Assembly: GCA_034717835.1 (NCBI GenBank)
Contig: JAYELZ010000193.1
Span: 1-37,001 of the forward strand
From: G713 sp034717835
GTDB taxonomy: Bacteria > Chloroflexota > Anaerolineae > B4-G1 > SLSP01
Direction of reading: 5' to 3'
DNA length: 37,001 nt
The translations under genes and the position numbers were made by a program. The notes under the pieces are model-generated. The model was not told the origin of the DNA and made no database searches. It saw nothing but the letters and a program-made list of their open reading frames with translations. Shown one piece after another: positions 1-9,850 of this stretch (the first letter of the stretch is position 1; the number at the start of each line of letters is the position of its first letter).

Positions 1-343
1 ACCAGTTAGTGAATTGCGTACTTTCATAAGCTACATACAGAAATTCTCCTGCGGATACGCTCTCAACAGGAAAGGTAAACTCCTCATCATCTGATCCTCC
101 TCCATTATTTGCAGAGCCTATTCCATAGCTACTTAAATCAGCTATATCATTCACCACGTACAGTTCTATCGCCTTGGGAGTCCCCTCAGTAAGTGGGCCA
201 TCAATCACACCTGTAATAATCACATCTGGAGTGTCTGCCCGCACATTAATGGGCAAAGATAAAGAAATCTGTAGCAAAATTAGCAAAACAACTGCTCCAC
301 CAAAGGTCTTCTTCTTCCACCCATATTTCTCGTTCATATTCAT
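1..343 (-). CDS. Secreted lamin-tail-like domain protein, N-terminal fragment
   Basis: The gene starts at ATG 343 and runs off the window at base 1, so about 114 residues are visible. A perfect AGGAGG (350-355) lies 6 nt upstream of the start. The N-terminus is a signal peptide: a charged start with KKK near residue 11, a hydrophobic run VVLLILLQISLSLP, and a likely cleavage after VRA. The mature part begins DVIITGVIDGPL and continues with KAIELYVVNDIADLSSYGIG, SANNGGGSDDEEFTFP and SAGEFLYVAYES. This is the pattern I know from the lamin-tail-like domain at the start of ExeM/NucH-type extracellular nucleases and other secreted proteins. Whether a nuclease domain follows cannot be seen. The gene follows the amylopullulanase on the same strand, 174 bp downstream, and the AT-rich leader suggests its own promoter. 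Confidence 0.8.
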   Translation of the reverse strand, partial: MNMNEKYGWKKKTFGGAVVLLILLQISLSLPINVRADTPDVIITGVIDGPLTEGTPKAIELYVVNDIADLSSYGIGSANNGGGSDDEEFTFPVESVSAGEFLYVAYESTQFTNW

Positions 344-374
344 TTAACACCTCCTGAATAGATAAATACCTTTA

Positions 375-402
375 ATTATATAGTCGCACAACTAGCTCAA
401 AA
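375..402 (-). promoter_or_regulatory. Candidate promoter of the lamin-tail gene
   Basis: On the minus strand a perfect TATAAT lies at 380-375, 32 nt upstream of the ATG at 343, in an AT-rich stretch. The -35 region is poor: TTTTGA at 402-397 with a 16-nt spacer is the best I find. The -10 match is what I see; promoter activity is inferred. Confidence 0.35.
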
Positions 403-440
403 GGTTCAAAATTGCTCCTAATTGGGGTAGATTGCTACTC

Positions 441-514
441 CGCTAGCTAGGGCCGGTGTCCCACCGTGTCACCTACTAAGACCAACCCGCAGCACGGGCA
501 CGGCGGGGACGCCG
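441..514. repeat. Dispersed hairpin repeat, copy A
   Basis: The segment starts CGCTAGCT and contains a hairpin, CGGTG (454-458) against CACCG (462-466). It ends with CGGGCACGGCGGGGACGCCG (495-514), which recurs exactly at 18714-18733. The front part aligns with copies at 15442 and 18661. The copy ends 3 bp before the stop codon of the amylase gene (518-520). Confidence 0.7.
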
Positions 515-517
515 CCC

Positions 518-2975
518 CTAGCGCGCCGCGCGTCGCTGCCGGCTAAATGCGCTGGCGCAGATCCTCAAAATAGCAAGGATAAGCAACACCAACAACAGCC
601 GCCCAGGAACGCCGCTCGTAGCCTGGAAGGCGTGCAATGATATCGCCAGCGGCTCATTCAGGCTGACCACAAATGGTGTGCCGCTTAGTTGCGTCAAGCT
701 GGGAGTGCTGCTCACGGTCAGCGTGAAAGTTGCCTGAGCGCCGGAGAAAGCCGCCGCAGCATCAGTTACGGCGGTCCAGTCGCCCGTCACCGGATTGCCC
801 CACCAGATGGTATCGCCGCTAGCGCACGTCGCGGTGCAGGCAATCTCCACGGTTAGCGTTGTCACAGCGGCAGCATCCGGCAGGTAGAGATCCACAAACG
901 CCGATTTCACGCTATCCCCGGCCCGGTTACTCTGCGGATTACCCGTAAATCTAGCCAGAGTGATCAAGGGGTCACCGCTGCCCTGCTTGGTGACGGTGAG
1001 GGTGTGGCCCAGGTTAAGCGAGACTTCCCCCGTGGCGAGACGGCGGGCCAGTAGTTCCGCTACGGCGGCGCGATAGTCTACGTAAACGGCAGAGAGAGAT
1101 TCGTGGGAGGTCCCCTTCGCGGCTCTGTAAGCGGCGCTGACCATCGCCACGGTGAGTGTATTGGGCGCCGTGTAGGTGACGCTGGCTACGCCGCTAATGT
1201 CGGTCGTCGCCGTCACCACGGGCGCGCCCAGGCTGCCCGCGCCGCTCTCCAGGGTAAAGGTGATGGTCTGGTTCGGCGCGTCAAAACCATCGTGGGTCTG
1301 TAACGTGGCGGTGACGGGCCCGTTAGCAGCGCGCGCCAGATCAAAATCCTGGCTGGCGTCCAACTGCGGCGCGCCCAGACGCGCTTCCGCGTGGATGGCT
1401 AACGCACTCATGGAGGCGAGGGTGTAGTTCACGATCTGGTGGCTCGCATTAACGCTGATGACCGGCCCCGTGCAAGCGGAACCGTCGACGGTGCGCTGCC
1501 CGCTAACGCTATCGCAGTAGTCGCCCTCCGGCATCCCCGTGGTGTAAGTGGTGGTGGCATTGCTACCGGTGCGGTTGAGGGCGACAAAGCCTTTAGCCCC
1601 GCGTCCAAAGGCGATATGGTCGGCGGCGATGTTCTGCCAGTCGCTCACCGCCGCGCCGTCCGTCACCTGGCGGAACTGCACCAGATTGGCGATGGCGGTT
1701 TGACGATGTTCGCAGACCCATTTGCCGTCCTCGTAGCTGGCGGCGCAGTTGGCGGGGTTGTCGCCCGCAACTTGACTCGCGCCGTAGACTGAGCGCGTCG
1801 CCGCGCCGCGCCCCACGCCCCAGGTCGCGCCGCCGTCGGCACTGCTGGGCGGCCCCAAGCTATCGCCGTTGTTGTCGGTGGCACTGCTCTGCCAGTAGTA
1901 ACTCGACATGACTTTGGGATAGCCGTAGGGGTAAGCCAGAGCGAAGATATTGGCGAGGAGATGTTCCTGCCCGTCGCGGTGATCGACCACGCAGCCAGAA
2001 CCCACGCCGTGCCCCCGCTGATTATCGTGGTTATCGGTGAAGACGACGGCAAAGCGTGAAGGCAGCATGTCAGCATCGTCAAAGCGGCTTTCCAATTGGC
2101 TCAGAGCGCCCCCGCAGGCGTCGTCGAATTTGTCACCGAGGGCGAAGGCGTAGGCAAACTCGGTCACGTCGCCGTGGGGAGCGTACTCCCAGTCGCGCAC
2201 CGGTTCGTCGCTGCTCTGGTCGATCACTTCTTGGAAGATGAACGGTGTTCCGCCGCCGGGCAAGGTGAGTCCGTTCAAGATGGCGGCGATATCCTGCGCG
2301 CGGATATGTTTGGCCCCATCTATGCGGAAGCCCCAGACGCCCGCGTCTAGCAGCGCTTGCAAATAATTACTGATCTCCGTCTGCACCTCCACCTTGCCGG
2401 TATCCAGATCGGGCAGCCCGGAGAGTTCACATAGTTGTACTTGTTGCCGGTCCTCGTAGCTGGAGATGGTACACTCGGTATGAAAATCGTCGGCTTGATA
2501 CTGCGCGCCGTAAGCCCGTGAGGCGGCCGGCGTGGAGTGATACTCGGTGCCGTGCGTACCTGTCGGTGGCGTCCCCACCTCGATATCGGCGGTGTGATTG
2601 ATAACCGCGTCCACATAGATACCCACGCCCAGGCTGTTGCAGGCATCCACCATGCTCGTGAACTCCGCCCACGTCCCGCTGCGGGAGGTGAGCGTGGTCG
2701 TCAGATGGGTCACGGGTTGGTAGCGCACCCACCAGGGATAATCGTTGGTCGTCACGCCACTCATATCGGCGGTGGGGACCAGGTGCTCATTGGGCGGCGA
2801 AACCTGTACCGCCGCGTAGCCCTTCTCGGCCAAGAAGGTACACTCCTTCTCCACATCGGCCCACGGCCATTCAAAGAGGTGGACAAAGACACCTCCGTCT
2901 GGCGCTGGAGAGGTATCTCCTGTGGGGATGACGGTCAGCAGACCGTCACCCTGGTCATCGTCGCTGCTATCGCCG
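518..2975 (-). CDS. Animal-type alpha-amylase (GH13) with Ig-like module and membrane anchor; C-terminal part of a probable amylopullulanase
   Basis: About 818 residues are visible, reading out of the assembly gap at 2975 to TAG at 518. The GH13 barrel begins at GGVFVHLFEWPWADVEKE and keeps the conserved regions: DAVINH (I), GFRIDGAKH with the nucleophile Asp (II), FQEVID with the acid/base Glu (III) and FTDNHDNQ (IV). The segments VHLFEW, VQVSPPNEH and PKVMSSYYW are close to animal and Streptomyces alpha-amylases. These hydrolyse alpha-1,4 bonds of starch. A C-terminal beta domain follows, then a Big_1-like Ig module (around ITFTLESGAGSLGAP). The end is a hydrophobic segment LLLVLLILAILRI followed by RQRRAAR, a cell-surface membrane anchor. 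There is no start codon after the gap: the visible N-terminal residues, GDGLLTV, look like the end of a preceding domain. I therefore read this as the continuation of the pullulanase gene across the gap. Confidence 0.88.
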
Positions 2976-3075
2976 NNNNNNNNNNNNNNNNNNNNNNNNN
3001 NNNNNNNNNNNNNNNNNNNNNNNNNNNNNNNNNNNNNNNNNNNNNNNNNNNNNNNNNNNNNNNNNNNNNNNNNNN
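2976..3075. other. Assembly gap of 100 N
   Basis: Exactly 100 N bases, the usual placeholder for a scaffold gap of unknown length. It falls inside the starch-degrading enzyme, so the different reading frames on its two sides carry no information about a real frameshift. Confidence 0.99.
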
Positions 3076-6000
3076 CCCTCATCAAGCCGGGTGGCTGCAC
3101 CGCCGCGCGGCCAGAGCAAGCCCACCCAATCCAGTGTGCTCGGCGCCGGCGGGGACGTGAGCGCTTGGTCAGAGACGAAAACCACGGTCGTCCGCGCCGG
3201 AATCGTGAAAGAGTCGGTGGTATCGTCAAAGACGGCGCTCTGCACCACCGGGTCGTCGTCCACGCCGTTAGTGTGCAGCGGGTGCAAGGTGAACCCTGCG
3301 GCGCCGGAAATAGTGAGGCTCTGCTGCACTTTGTTCGCATTGAAGAAGACGAGGATGTTTTCATAGCTACTGTCGAGATCAGGCGCAACTTCATCAGAGA
3401 GACGTAAGGCGAGGAAGCCATCCAGGAGATTGTCGTCATTGTAATAGCTGGCCCGCGCGTTGACGTCGGCCTCAGTGGTCAGGCGAAAGAGGGGCGAGGA
3501 GTAGCGCAAGCGGAGCAGCTCGCGGAAGTGCGCGGCGGCAAACTCGATATTGGCGGTGGCGGGATCAAGCGTGGTAGTATCCGTCAATAACGGGCGCATG
3601 ATGTCCCACCGGCTATCATTATCCCAGGCCGGCGGCAACCCTTTACCAAAGTTGTTCTCGCTATAATCCCAATAGATTTTATTGAACCAATCGCCGGAAT
3701 CATAACTATTGCGATCCAATGACTTGGAGCGCAGTATATCCGTACCCATCTGGAAGAAAGGCACGCCCTGGGAGAGCGCCATCAGGCTCTGCCCCATATT
3801 CTGCGCGCGCACCCGGTCGGTGAGGGTCGTCGTGGGGATACTGCTGCTGCCGATCCAACCAGGATTGCCGCTGCCATCACCGTGGGGCAATTTAAAGGCG
3901 TTCTGATCAAAGAGCGTCTCGTTATCATGCTTTTCCACATACGCCACAGATTCCTGCGGATCGTCGGTGAACGGCGCGCCCTGCCCATTCCAGTCGGTAC
4001 CGCTGGCGCGCAACCCAGAGCGCAGCGTATCCATGACGGTATGCAGAGCGCTCTGGGAGCGGTTGCTGTATGCGTAACCGTTCCAATCGTAGCTCAGGCC
4101 GTTGCTAAAGCCCTGTTTGCGGATTCCAGTAGTATCCTGGCTGTAACCGCCGTGCGTGGCGTCACGGATGATATCGTTGAAGAGGCCAATCCCCTTGCCA
4201 GTCATGTTGTACTTCTGCGCGTAGCACCAACCAGCGGTGCAATCCGTCAGCCCCTTATCTTTGGCAGAGCCAAAATCCCAACCCTCGCCGTAGAGATAGA
4301 TATCGGGGTCAATGGCGTTGATGGCGCTCTGCACATTGAGCATGTTGCGCTGGGTGTGCAAGTTCATCAGATCGAAGCGGAAGCCATCCACCCGGTAATC
4401 CTCCGCGAAGCGGACGAGGGTATCCACCATCAGCTTTTCCATCATCTCGTACTCACAAGCCGTATCGGGGCAACAACTGGTTTGCTGCAACACGCCGTTG
4501 GTATCGTAGCGGTAATAATAGCCCGGCACGATCTTATCTAGCACCGATTTGTCCGCCTGTCCGCTGGCGGAAGTGTGATTATAGACCATATCCATCACCA
4601 CGCGCAGGCCGTTCTGATTGAGCGCAGAAATCATGCGGCGGAATTCTAAGATGCGCGTCACGCCGTCGGGATCAGTGCTGTAGGAACCTTCGGGCGCGCC
4701 GTAGTGGTAGGGATCGTAGCCCCAGTTAAAGCCGTCGATGGTGCGGGAGAGAGCAATGGTAGCTTGCGGCTCTTCGCCATCGCGGTCGTAGCCGGTGGGA
4801 TTGGGGGACGGCGTGCGCACCACGCTCGCTTCTGGCACGGAAGCGATATCGAAGGACGGCAGCAGGTGAACGTGAGTCAGGCCCGCCGCTTGCAGGGCTA
4901 ACAAGTGCTCCATCCCGTCGGAGAGCGTGGTGTTAGCATCGGGGCCGTCCCCATCATAGGTAAAAGCCAGGTAAGTTCCCCGGTCGCTCGCGCCGACCGT
5001 GCTATCGTTGATGCTAAAATCGCGGAGGTGCATCTCGTAGATCGTGATGTCCTCGAAATTGGCGAGAGCCGGCTTCGTCAACGTATCCCAGCCGGCGGGT
5101 TTGAGGTCAGCGTCATCCAAGTCTACCAACTGGCTGCGCTCGCTGTTGGTGGAAAGACTGACGGCGTAGGGATCAGTGACGAGGTTGTGCAACACCGCGT
5201 CTTCGCTGGGGACGTAGACTTCTACATCAAAGAGATAGAAGTCCCGGTCCCAGGCAGGTGCTCCGGTGACGCTCCAGACGCCAGAGGCGGCATCTGCGGT
5301 GAGCGGGTGCGTGGTGGAGAGCGTGGTGGTGGAGTTGGCGTAGCGGCGCAACGTGACGGATTTCGCCGTGGGCGCCCAGAGATAAACGGTGGGAGTAAGC
5401 CCTTGCGTATAAGTCACGCCGAGAGTCGCGGTCACGGCGGCCGTGGCATACAGGTCGTCGAGCACGCTCTGCGGCTGGACGTGGGTCACATCCACTAACG
5501 CGCCGCCGCCGTTGTATGCGGCGACAACCACTTGCCCCTTGAGCAAGTGCTTCGCGTTGGCATCGGAACGCCCGGTAAGCAAACGGGGAAGGTCGGTGGC
5601 GTTAGGATTTTTTGGATAGCCGCTGACGGCGCCGCTACTGGTGAGCGTCACGTAACAAGGCGCTGAGGGTGAGGGGAAGGTACAGGCCGTCGCGCCGGCA
5701 ATGGCAGTATCCATACCGCCATCAGGGTCGTAGAGCAGCTTATAGCTGCTACCCGCCGTCCCGTTCCAGGCGATAGTGTCCGCATCAAGCCAGAGGGCTT
5801 GGGCATCGGCGATAGTATAGCTGTAGTTGCTACCGCTATTGTTATCATAAGTGATGGTCATCAAATCAGCCTCGCTGCCGGCGATCGAGCTTCCATCACT
5901 GGATGTAAAAATATAGTAATCCACAGTTGTGCCACCAGATTGCGCAGGGATTGTAGTGGAGTAAGTTGTACCACTGCCAGACAGCTTGCTCACAGTAGAC

Positions 6001-6542
6001 GAGCTCCAGGCATCGGTAGTGTAACGCAACCAGACAGCTTGCTCGGTTGGAGGTGCTGTACTGGTCGTTGCGGTGATGACTACTGTGTCGGTGCTATTTG
6101 GCACAGCGGGCGCGCGATTTACGTCGCTCACATTCACAGGGGTAGCAGTAAGTTGAAAAACGGCGCCTTTGTCGCTACCATTCCATTTGAAAACATAATA
6201 CTTATTTTGAGTGTGATTGAACGACATATTGGAGCCGGGAGTATTCATCCCAGTGAAGATTTGGGCAAAAGTGATGGTACCGTCACCACCATACCATTCA
6301 CTGGAATCCTTAAAAAATTTGAATTCGCTACTTGCGTCATCTGCCGCATTCATTTGTCCTGTCTCGTAGAGGAACGTCCCTCCCAAACTACTGGACATCC
6401 CCCATGTACCCCAGCTGTTGAGTTCGCCACGGACAGCTTCGCCAGCCGCCAACACCGGTCCCGGCGCGTTGGAAAACACCGGGAATAAGCTAACCAGCAA
6501 AATTACTACGAATACCAGATTCCAACGAAGTTTATGCAGCAT
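3076..6542 (-). CDS. pulA: Secreted pullulanase (GH13_14-like), N-terminal part of a probable amylopullulanase
   Basis: This part runs from ATG 6542, behind a GGGGGAG ribosome site, into the gap: 1155 residues. A TTG 21 nt further up is possible but would put the ribosome site inside the gene. Residues 1-32 are a signal peptide (hydrophobic core FVVILLVSLFPVF). Two beta-sandwich modules follow (about 36-130 and 135-240), then a pullulanase-associated region at ALWLDADTIAW (249) and a CBM48-like module near 385-450. The GH13 barrel shows the type I pullulanase signature FNWGYDP (605-611), DMVYNH (651-656), GFRFDLMN with nucleophile Asp724, YGEGWD with Glu753 and EKHDNE with Asp873. The enzyme cleaves alpha-1,6 branch points of starch, glycogen or pullulan outside the cell. 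The last visible residues, LDWVGLLWPRGGAATRLDE, look like the start of a further starch-binding-like module whose end appears after the gap. Confidence 0.9.
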
Positions 6543-6993
6543 CTCTCCCCCTTCTCTACTCAAAATTTTATCAAAGATAGCACACTATTGCAGAAGTAAC
6601 ACTTCCGTTTGTCATTCCGAGCGGAGCGAGGAATCTACTACCTTCAACGCTAATTTGGGTACGAAATTGGAAGATTCCTCGACTACGTGCTCCCCGCTTG
6701 GCGTGTCGCACTCCGCTCGGAATGAGAGGCTTTTAGAGTACACGTGCCCGGCAACCGAAGTCGCGGGCTACGGTTGCGAAGTCGCCCTGCGGCGACTAGG
6801 AGTACGTCAACTGTGGGGCGCCGCGCCGCCGGTGACGCGCACTGAAGCGCCCTACTGTAGCCTGCCGGCTGGCGCAGATAAAATAGAAAAAAATCAGCGT
6901 TTAGCAGCGTGCATCTGCGTCCTAAAGCGAACGGCGGGCTAGCGGTTTAGTGCAATGTACGGATGGCTAACCGTCAACCCGCTAACCGCCACG
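6543..6993. other. Intergenic mosaic of repeat fragments, no gene seen
   Basis: These 451 bp lie between the pullulanase start and the end of kbl. Besides the long inverted repeat at 6613-6724 there are three structures. GCAACCG (6751-6757) pairs with CGGTTGC (6771-6777). GTCGCC-CTGC-GGCGAC is a perfect hairpin at 6781-6796. A fragment at 6886-6922 (AAAAAAATCAGCGT then ATCTGCGTCC) resembles the element at 17350-17374. The GC-rich imperfect palindrome at 6932-6992 sits just after the kbl stop codon and could end that transcript, but it has no clear T-run. Short open frames here show no codon bias or ribosome site. Confidence 0.6.
6613..6724. repeat. Long imperfect inverted repeat (CATTCCGAGCGGAG family)
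   Basis: CATTCCGAGCGGAG (6613-6626) is the exact reverse complement of 6711-6724. CGAGGAATCT (6627-6636) is the exact reverse complement of 6672-6681. The left arm is continuous, while the right arm is split by about 29 nt. A related half, AGATTCCTC then TCGGAATGAC, occurs at 9675-9700. This looks like a dispersed non-coding palindromic element. Confidence 0.75.
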
Positions 6994-8190
6994 CTAAATC
7001 AATCCCAACTGCTCCCCACCCTGCTTGAAGGCCTGGAGCGCTGTGTCCAATTGCGTGCGGGTGTGCTCCGTGCAGAGTTGGACGCGGATGCGCGCTTTGC
7101 CCCGCGCCACCATCGGGTAGACGATGGGCAGCACGTAGATGCCCTCCCCCCAGACAAAGTCGGCCAGGGCTTTGGCCGTGGTGCTCTCACCGCACATAAT
7201 TGGCACGATGGGCGTCTCGCTGTGGCCCGTATCGAAGCCCAGTGCCTGCATCTGGTCGAGGAAGTAATTACGGTTCTCCCAGAGACGCTCCACGCGCTCC
7301 GGATGCTGCTCCATCACGTCAATAGAGGCGATAGTCGCGGCGGCCACGCCGGGAGGCAGCGCACCACTGAGCAGCCAGGTGCGTGTGGTGTTCATCGCGA
7401 TCTTGATCAGCTCTTTGCTGCCGCTGATATGCCCGCCGACGGTCCCGAAAGCCTTGGAGAAAGTCCCCATCTCAGCGTGGATCTGGTCGCTCGTCAGACC
7501 AAAGTGATTGACGATCCCACGCCCGCCCGCGCCCAAGACGCCTTCCCCGTGCGCGTCGTCCACGTAGACGCCCGCCCCATGCGCCGCCGCGAGTTCCGCG
7601 ATCGCCGGTAGCGGGGCCAGGTCGCCATCCATGCTAAAGACGCCATCCGTGACAATCCAGATATGCTGGTAGGCCGGTTGGTGAGTCTTCACTTCCTCTA
7701 AAATCCGCCGGAGGTCATCCACATCCTTGTGCCGGTAGATAGCGCGGTCGGCTTTAGTCAGCCGTATCCCATCGATGATGGAGCCGTGATTGAGCTCGTC
7801 AGAGATGTAGAGGTCGCCCCGCCCGCACAACTGCGCCAGCACCCCTTGATTGGTCATAAAGCCGGTCTGGAAAGTGAGGGAGGCCGGCGCACCCTTGAAA
7901 GCCGCCAACCGCTCGTCCAACTGCCGGTGCAACGATGTATCGCCCGCAATAGAGCGGTCGCTGCCGGCCCCAGCGCCGTACTTCTCCGTAGCCGCAATCA
8001 TCGCCTGCACCACCTGCGGATGGGTGGAGAGGTTGAGATAGTTGTTAGAACAAAAAACTAACACCTCCCGCCCATCAAAAATGGAAACCGGTTGATTGGC
8101 GCTCTGGAGTTCGCGCGGCTCCCAGGTCAAACCTTGTTCATGTAAATACTGGTATTTTTCTGCTAAGTATTTAATTGGATCGCGTTGCAT
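6994..8190 (-). CDS. kbl: Glycine C-acetyltransferase (2-amino-3-ketobutyrate CoA ligase)
   Basis: This 398-residue PLP-dependent enzyme splits 2-amino-3-oxobutyrate with CoA into glycine and acetyl-CoA, the second step of threonine degradation. The start ATG at 8190 follows AAGGAG with an 8-nt gap. It is a complete alpha-oxoamine synthase: NNYLNLSTHP near residue 50, GAGAGSDRSIAGDTSLHRQLE-like substrate loop near 72-92, VDDAHGEGVLG at 210-220, and the PLP lysine K246 in GTFSKAFGTVGG. Length and motifs fit Kbl. 8-amino-7-oxononanoate synthase (BioF) is the main alternative, but the threonine dehydrogenase gene directly upstream decides for Kbl. The 121-bp gap to tdh carries a heptamer array. 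Confidence 0.93.
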   Translation of the reverse strand: MQRDPIKYLAEKYQYLHEQGLTWEPRELQSANQPVSIFDGREVLVFCSNNYLNLSTHPQVVQAMIAATEKYGAGAGSDRSIAGDTSLHRQLDERLAAFKGAPASLTFQTGFMTNQGVLAQLCGRGDLYISDELNHGSIIDGIRLTKADRAIYRHKDVDDLRRILEEVKTHQPAYQHIWIVTDGVFSMDGDLAPLPAIAELAAAHGAGVYVDDAHGEGVLGAGGRGIVNHFGLTSDQIHAEMGTFSKAFGTVGGHISGSKELIKIAMNTTRTWLLSGALPPGVAAATIASIDVMEQHPERVERLWENRNYFLDQMQALGFDTGHSETPIVPIMCGESTTAKALADFVWGEGIYVLPIVYPMVARGKARIRVQLCTEHTRTQLDTALQAFKQGGEQLGLI

Positions 8191-8260
8191 CTTCTTTTCT
8201 CCTTATTTTAGGTGATTAGGGATAGCGAGCGAGGTATGGAAACCTCGGCTACATTGTCCC

Positions 8261-8309
<49 letters not shown>

Positions 8310-8311
8310 GA

Positions 8312-9361
8312 CTAATCCGGATACATCACAATTTTGCCGCTCTGCCCGGAAGCCATGATCTCCAGCGCCTCTTGCCAGCGGCTCAAGGGGAACTCGTGGG
8401 TGATGATGGGTCTAAGATCCACCGCGCCAGAGGCGAGCAACGCGCGCATCTGATACCAATTTTCCCAGAGACGGCGACCCGCAATTCCGCGGAGGGTGAT
8501 GCCTTTCATAATGACCAAGTTGTTCATGTCAAAAGCGGGGAGTACGCCAGTAGCCAATCCCAAGAGCGCGGCCTCCCCCCCCGGCTTGAGCAGACCCAAT
8601 CCTTGCATCAACGCGGGCGGCGCCCCGGACATCTCCAACAAGACATCGAACCCCTTGCCGCGCACCAGCTCTTGGGCGCGGGCGATCACCTCATCTTCAC
8701 GTGGATTGAGCGCCAGATCGGCCCCCACCTTGCGGGCCAATGCCAACCGGTAAGGGCTGAGATCGGTGACGACAATCAACTCCGCGCCGAAAGCCCGCGC
8801 CACGGGAATCGCCATCAGGCCGGCGGGGCCACAACCGGTGATCAACACCGTCCGGGCACGCATATCCACCGCCGAGACGGTATGGACCGAGTTGCCGAAA
8901 TTCTCTTGTAAACTGGCTACCTGCAAGGGCATGTCCGGTGGATTTTTCCAGGCGTTCTCCACCGGAATGGTGATGTAGGGCGCATAACAACCGTCCACGT
9001 CCACGCCGATGATACGGGTATGGGGGCAAACATGCGCCTTGCCCAACTTGCATTGCTGGCAAACGCCGCAGACGATATGGCTCTCCGCCGAGACAAAATC
9101 GCCCACCGCTGCCTCAGTCGCACTCACTGCGTTGCCCAGCTCCACCACCTCACCCGCGAACTCGTGCCCGATGGTGAGCGGGGGCTTAATGCGCCCTTGC
9201 GACCACTTATCCCAATGGTAAATGTGGACATCCGTGCCGCAAATCGAAGTGGCTTGCACTTTGATCAACACCTCGCGCGGCCCCGGTCGAGGGATAGGCT
9301 TAGTAACCAACTCCATCCCCGGCCCGGGGGCAGTCTTAACCACCGCTTGCATAGTTGTCAT
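8312..9361 (-). CDS. tdh: L-threonine 3-dehydrogenase
   Basis: This 349-residue zinc-dependent medium-chain dehydrogenase oxidises L-threonine to 2-amino-3-oxobutyrate with NAD+, feeding Kbl encoded downstream. The start ATG at 9361 follows AAAGGAGC. The catalytic zinc site is visible as C41 in SICGTD and H66-E67 in GHEFAGEV. The structural zinc lobe has C98, C101, C104 and C112. The Rossmann fold shows GCGPAGLMAIPVARAFGA and the acidic VVTDLS at the end of beta 2, which fits NAD+ rather than NADP+. Related sorbitol dehydrogenases are similar, so the kbl neighbour is important support. The gene is first in a two-gene operon with its own probable promoter at 9415-9442. Confidence 0.92.
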   Translation of the reverse strand: MTTMQAVVKTAPGPGMELVTKPIPRPGPREVLIKVQATSICGTDVHIYHWDKWSQGRIKPPLTIGHEFAGEVVELGNAVSATEAAVGDFVSAESHIVCGVCQQCKLGKAHVCPHTRIIGVDVDGCYAPYITIPVENAWKNPPDMPLQVASLQENFGNSVHTVSAVDMRARTVLITGCGPAGLMAIPVARAFGAELIVVTDLSPYRLALARKVGADLALNPREDEVIARAQELVRGKGFDVLLEMSGAPPALMQGLGLLKPGGEAALLGLATGVLPAFDMNNLVIMKGITLRGIAGRRLWENWYQMRALLASGAVDLRPIITHEFPLSRWQEALEIMASGQSGKIVMYPD

Positions 9362-9414
9362 AATAGCTCCTTTATCTCTAATTGAACAGTGTTGACGGAA
9401 ATAAACCTACTTAA

Positions 9415-9442
9415 AGTATAGCACTTGAGCTCTAGGGTACAA
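9415..9442 (-). promoter_or_regulatory. Probable tdh-kbl promoter with extended -10
   Basis: On the minus strand an extended -10, TGCTATACT, ends at 9415, and TTGTAC (9442-9437) lies 16 nt upstream as a partial -35. The tdh ATG is 54 nt from the -10. A very similar TGGTATACT lies before argF. Confidence 0.5.
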
Positions 9443-9743
9443 TGGGCAGGCAGAGTAAACCTTAGATGATATTTGTACTCTCTTCAAGCGACAAGTACCG
9501 GGGGAGCTTGGGACGGTCTCCCGACCGGGCCCGCACAGTGTGCTTAGGTCCAGTTGGGTGGCAGGCACAGAGGAGAGAGAGTTCCCTTGTTCCTCCCCGA
9601 GTTCTCCGTAGTGAGTCCTTCATTTTCTTTCTTAGCGTCTTCGCAGCAAAATCTCTTTACTCGCCTACCGCATAAGATTCCTCACTGCGTTCGGAATGAC
9701 AAGGTGGTAGAGGTTTGGCGGTCATCAACAGGAAGCGGGTAGC

Positions 9744-9776
9744 CGACCACCTGACTACCCGACTACCTGACAAAAT
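9744..9776 (+). repeat. GAC-anchored octamer array upstream of argF
   Basis: GAC triplets lie at 9744, 9753, 9761 and 9769 (steps 9, 8, 8): GACCACCT, GACTACCC, GACTACCT and GACAAAAT. The final unit and its flank, GACAAAATTA, are identical to the end of the array before the phosphofructokinase gene. Confidence 0.75.
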
Positions 9777-9803
9777 TACCCAATTCTCTTTATGCTCGCA
9801 GCG

Positions 9804-9824
9804 TGGTATACTTGCACTTATAAT
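9804..9824 (+). promoter_or_regulatory. Candidate argF promoter
   Basis: An extended -10, TGGTATACT (9804-9812), and a second perfect TATAAT (9819-9824) lie 27-39 nt before the argF start. No good -35 is visible for either, which is acceptable for an extended -10 promoter. Confidence 0.45.
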
Positions 9825-9850
9825 TTAATCCACTCTCACAGGAGGTCACG

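Larger units (their letters stand above)
9362..9850. other. Intergenic region with repeat fragments, no gene seen
   Basis: These 489 bp lie between the divergent tdh and argF. They hold the tdh promoter, then a weak copy of the dispersed hairpin (CGGTC-TCCC-GACCG, 9514-9527). Next come a TTCTTTCTTAGCG fragment shared with 17283, and a half-copy of the CATTCCGAG element (9674-9701). The region ends with the GAC array and the argF promoter. An open frame at 9466-9675 has no ribosome site or recognisable product and overlaps these repeats. Confidence 0.6.

Noticed and set aside
2967..3439. Open frames reading through the N gap on both strands
   Set aside because: They depend on the 100 placeholder bases and on a wrong frame of the pullulanase; their residues before the gap have no family similarity.
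9466..9675. 69-codon plus-strand frame upstream of argF
   Set aside because: No ribosome site, no recognisable product and composed of repeat fragments.
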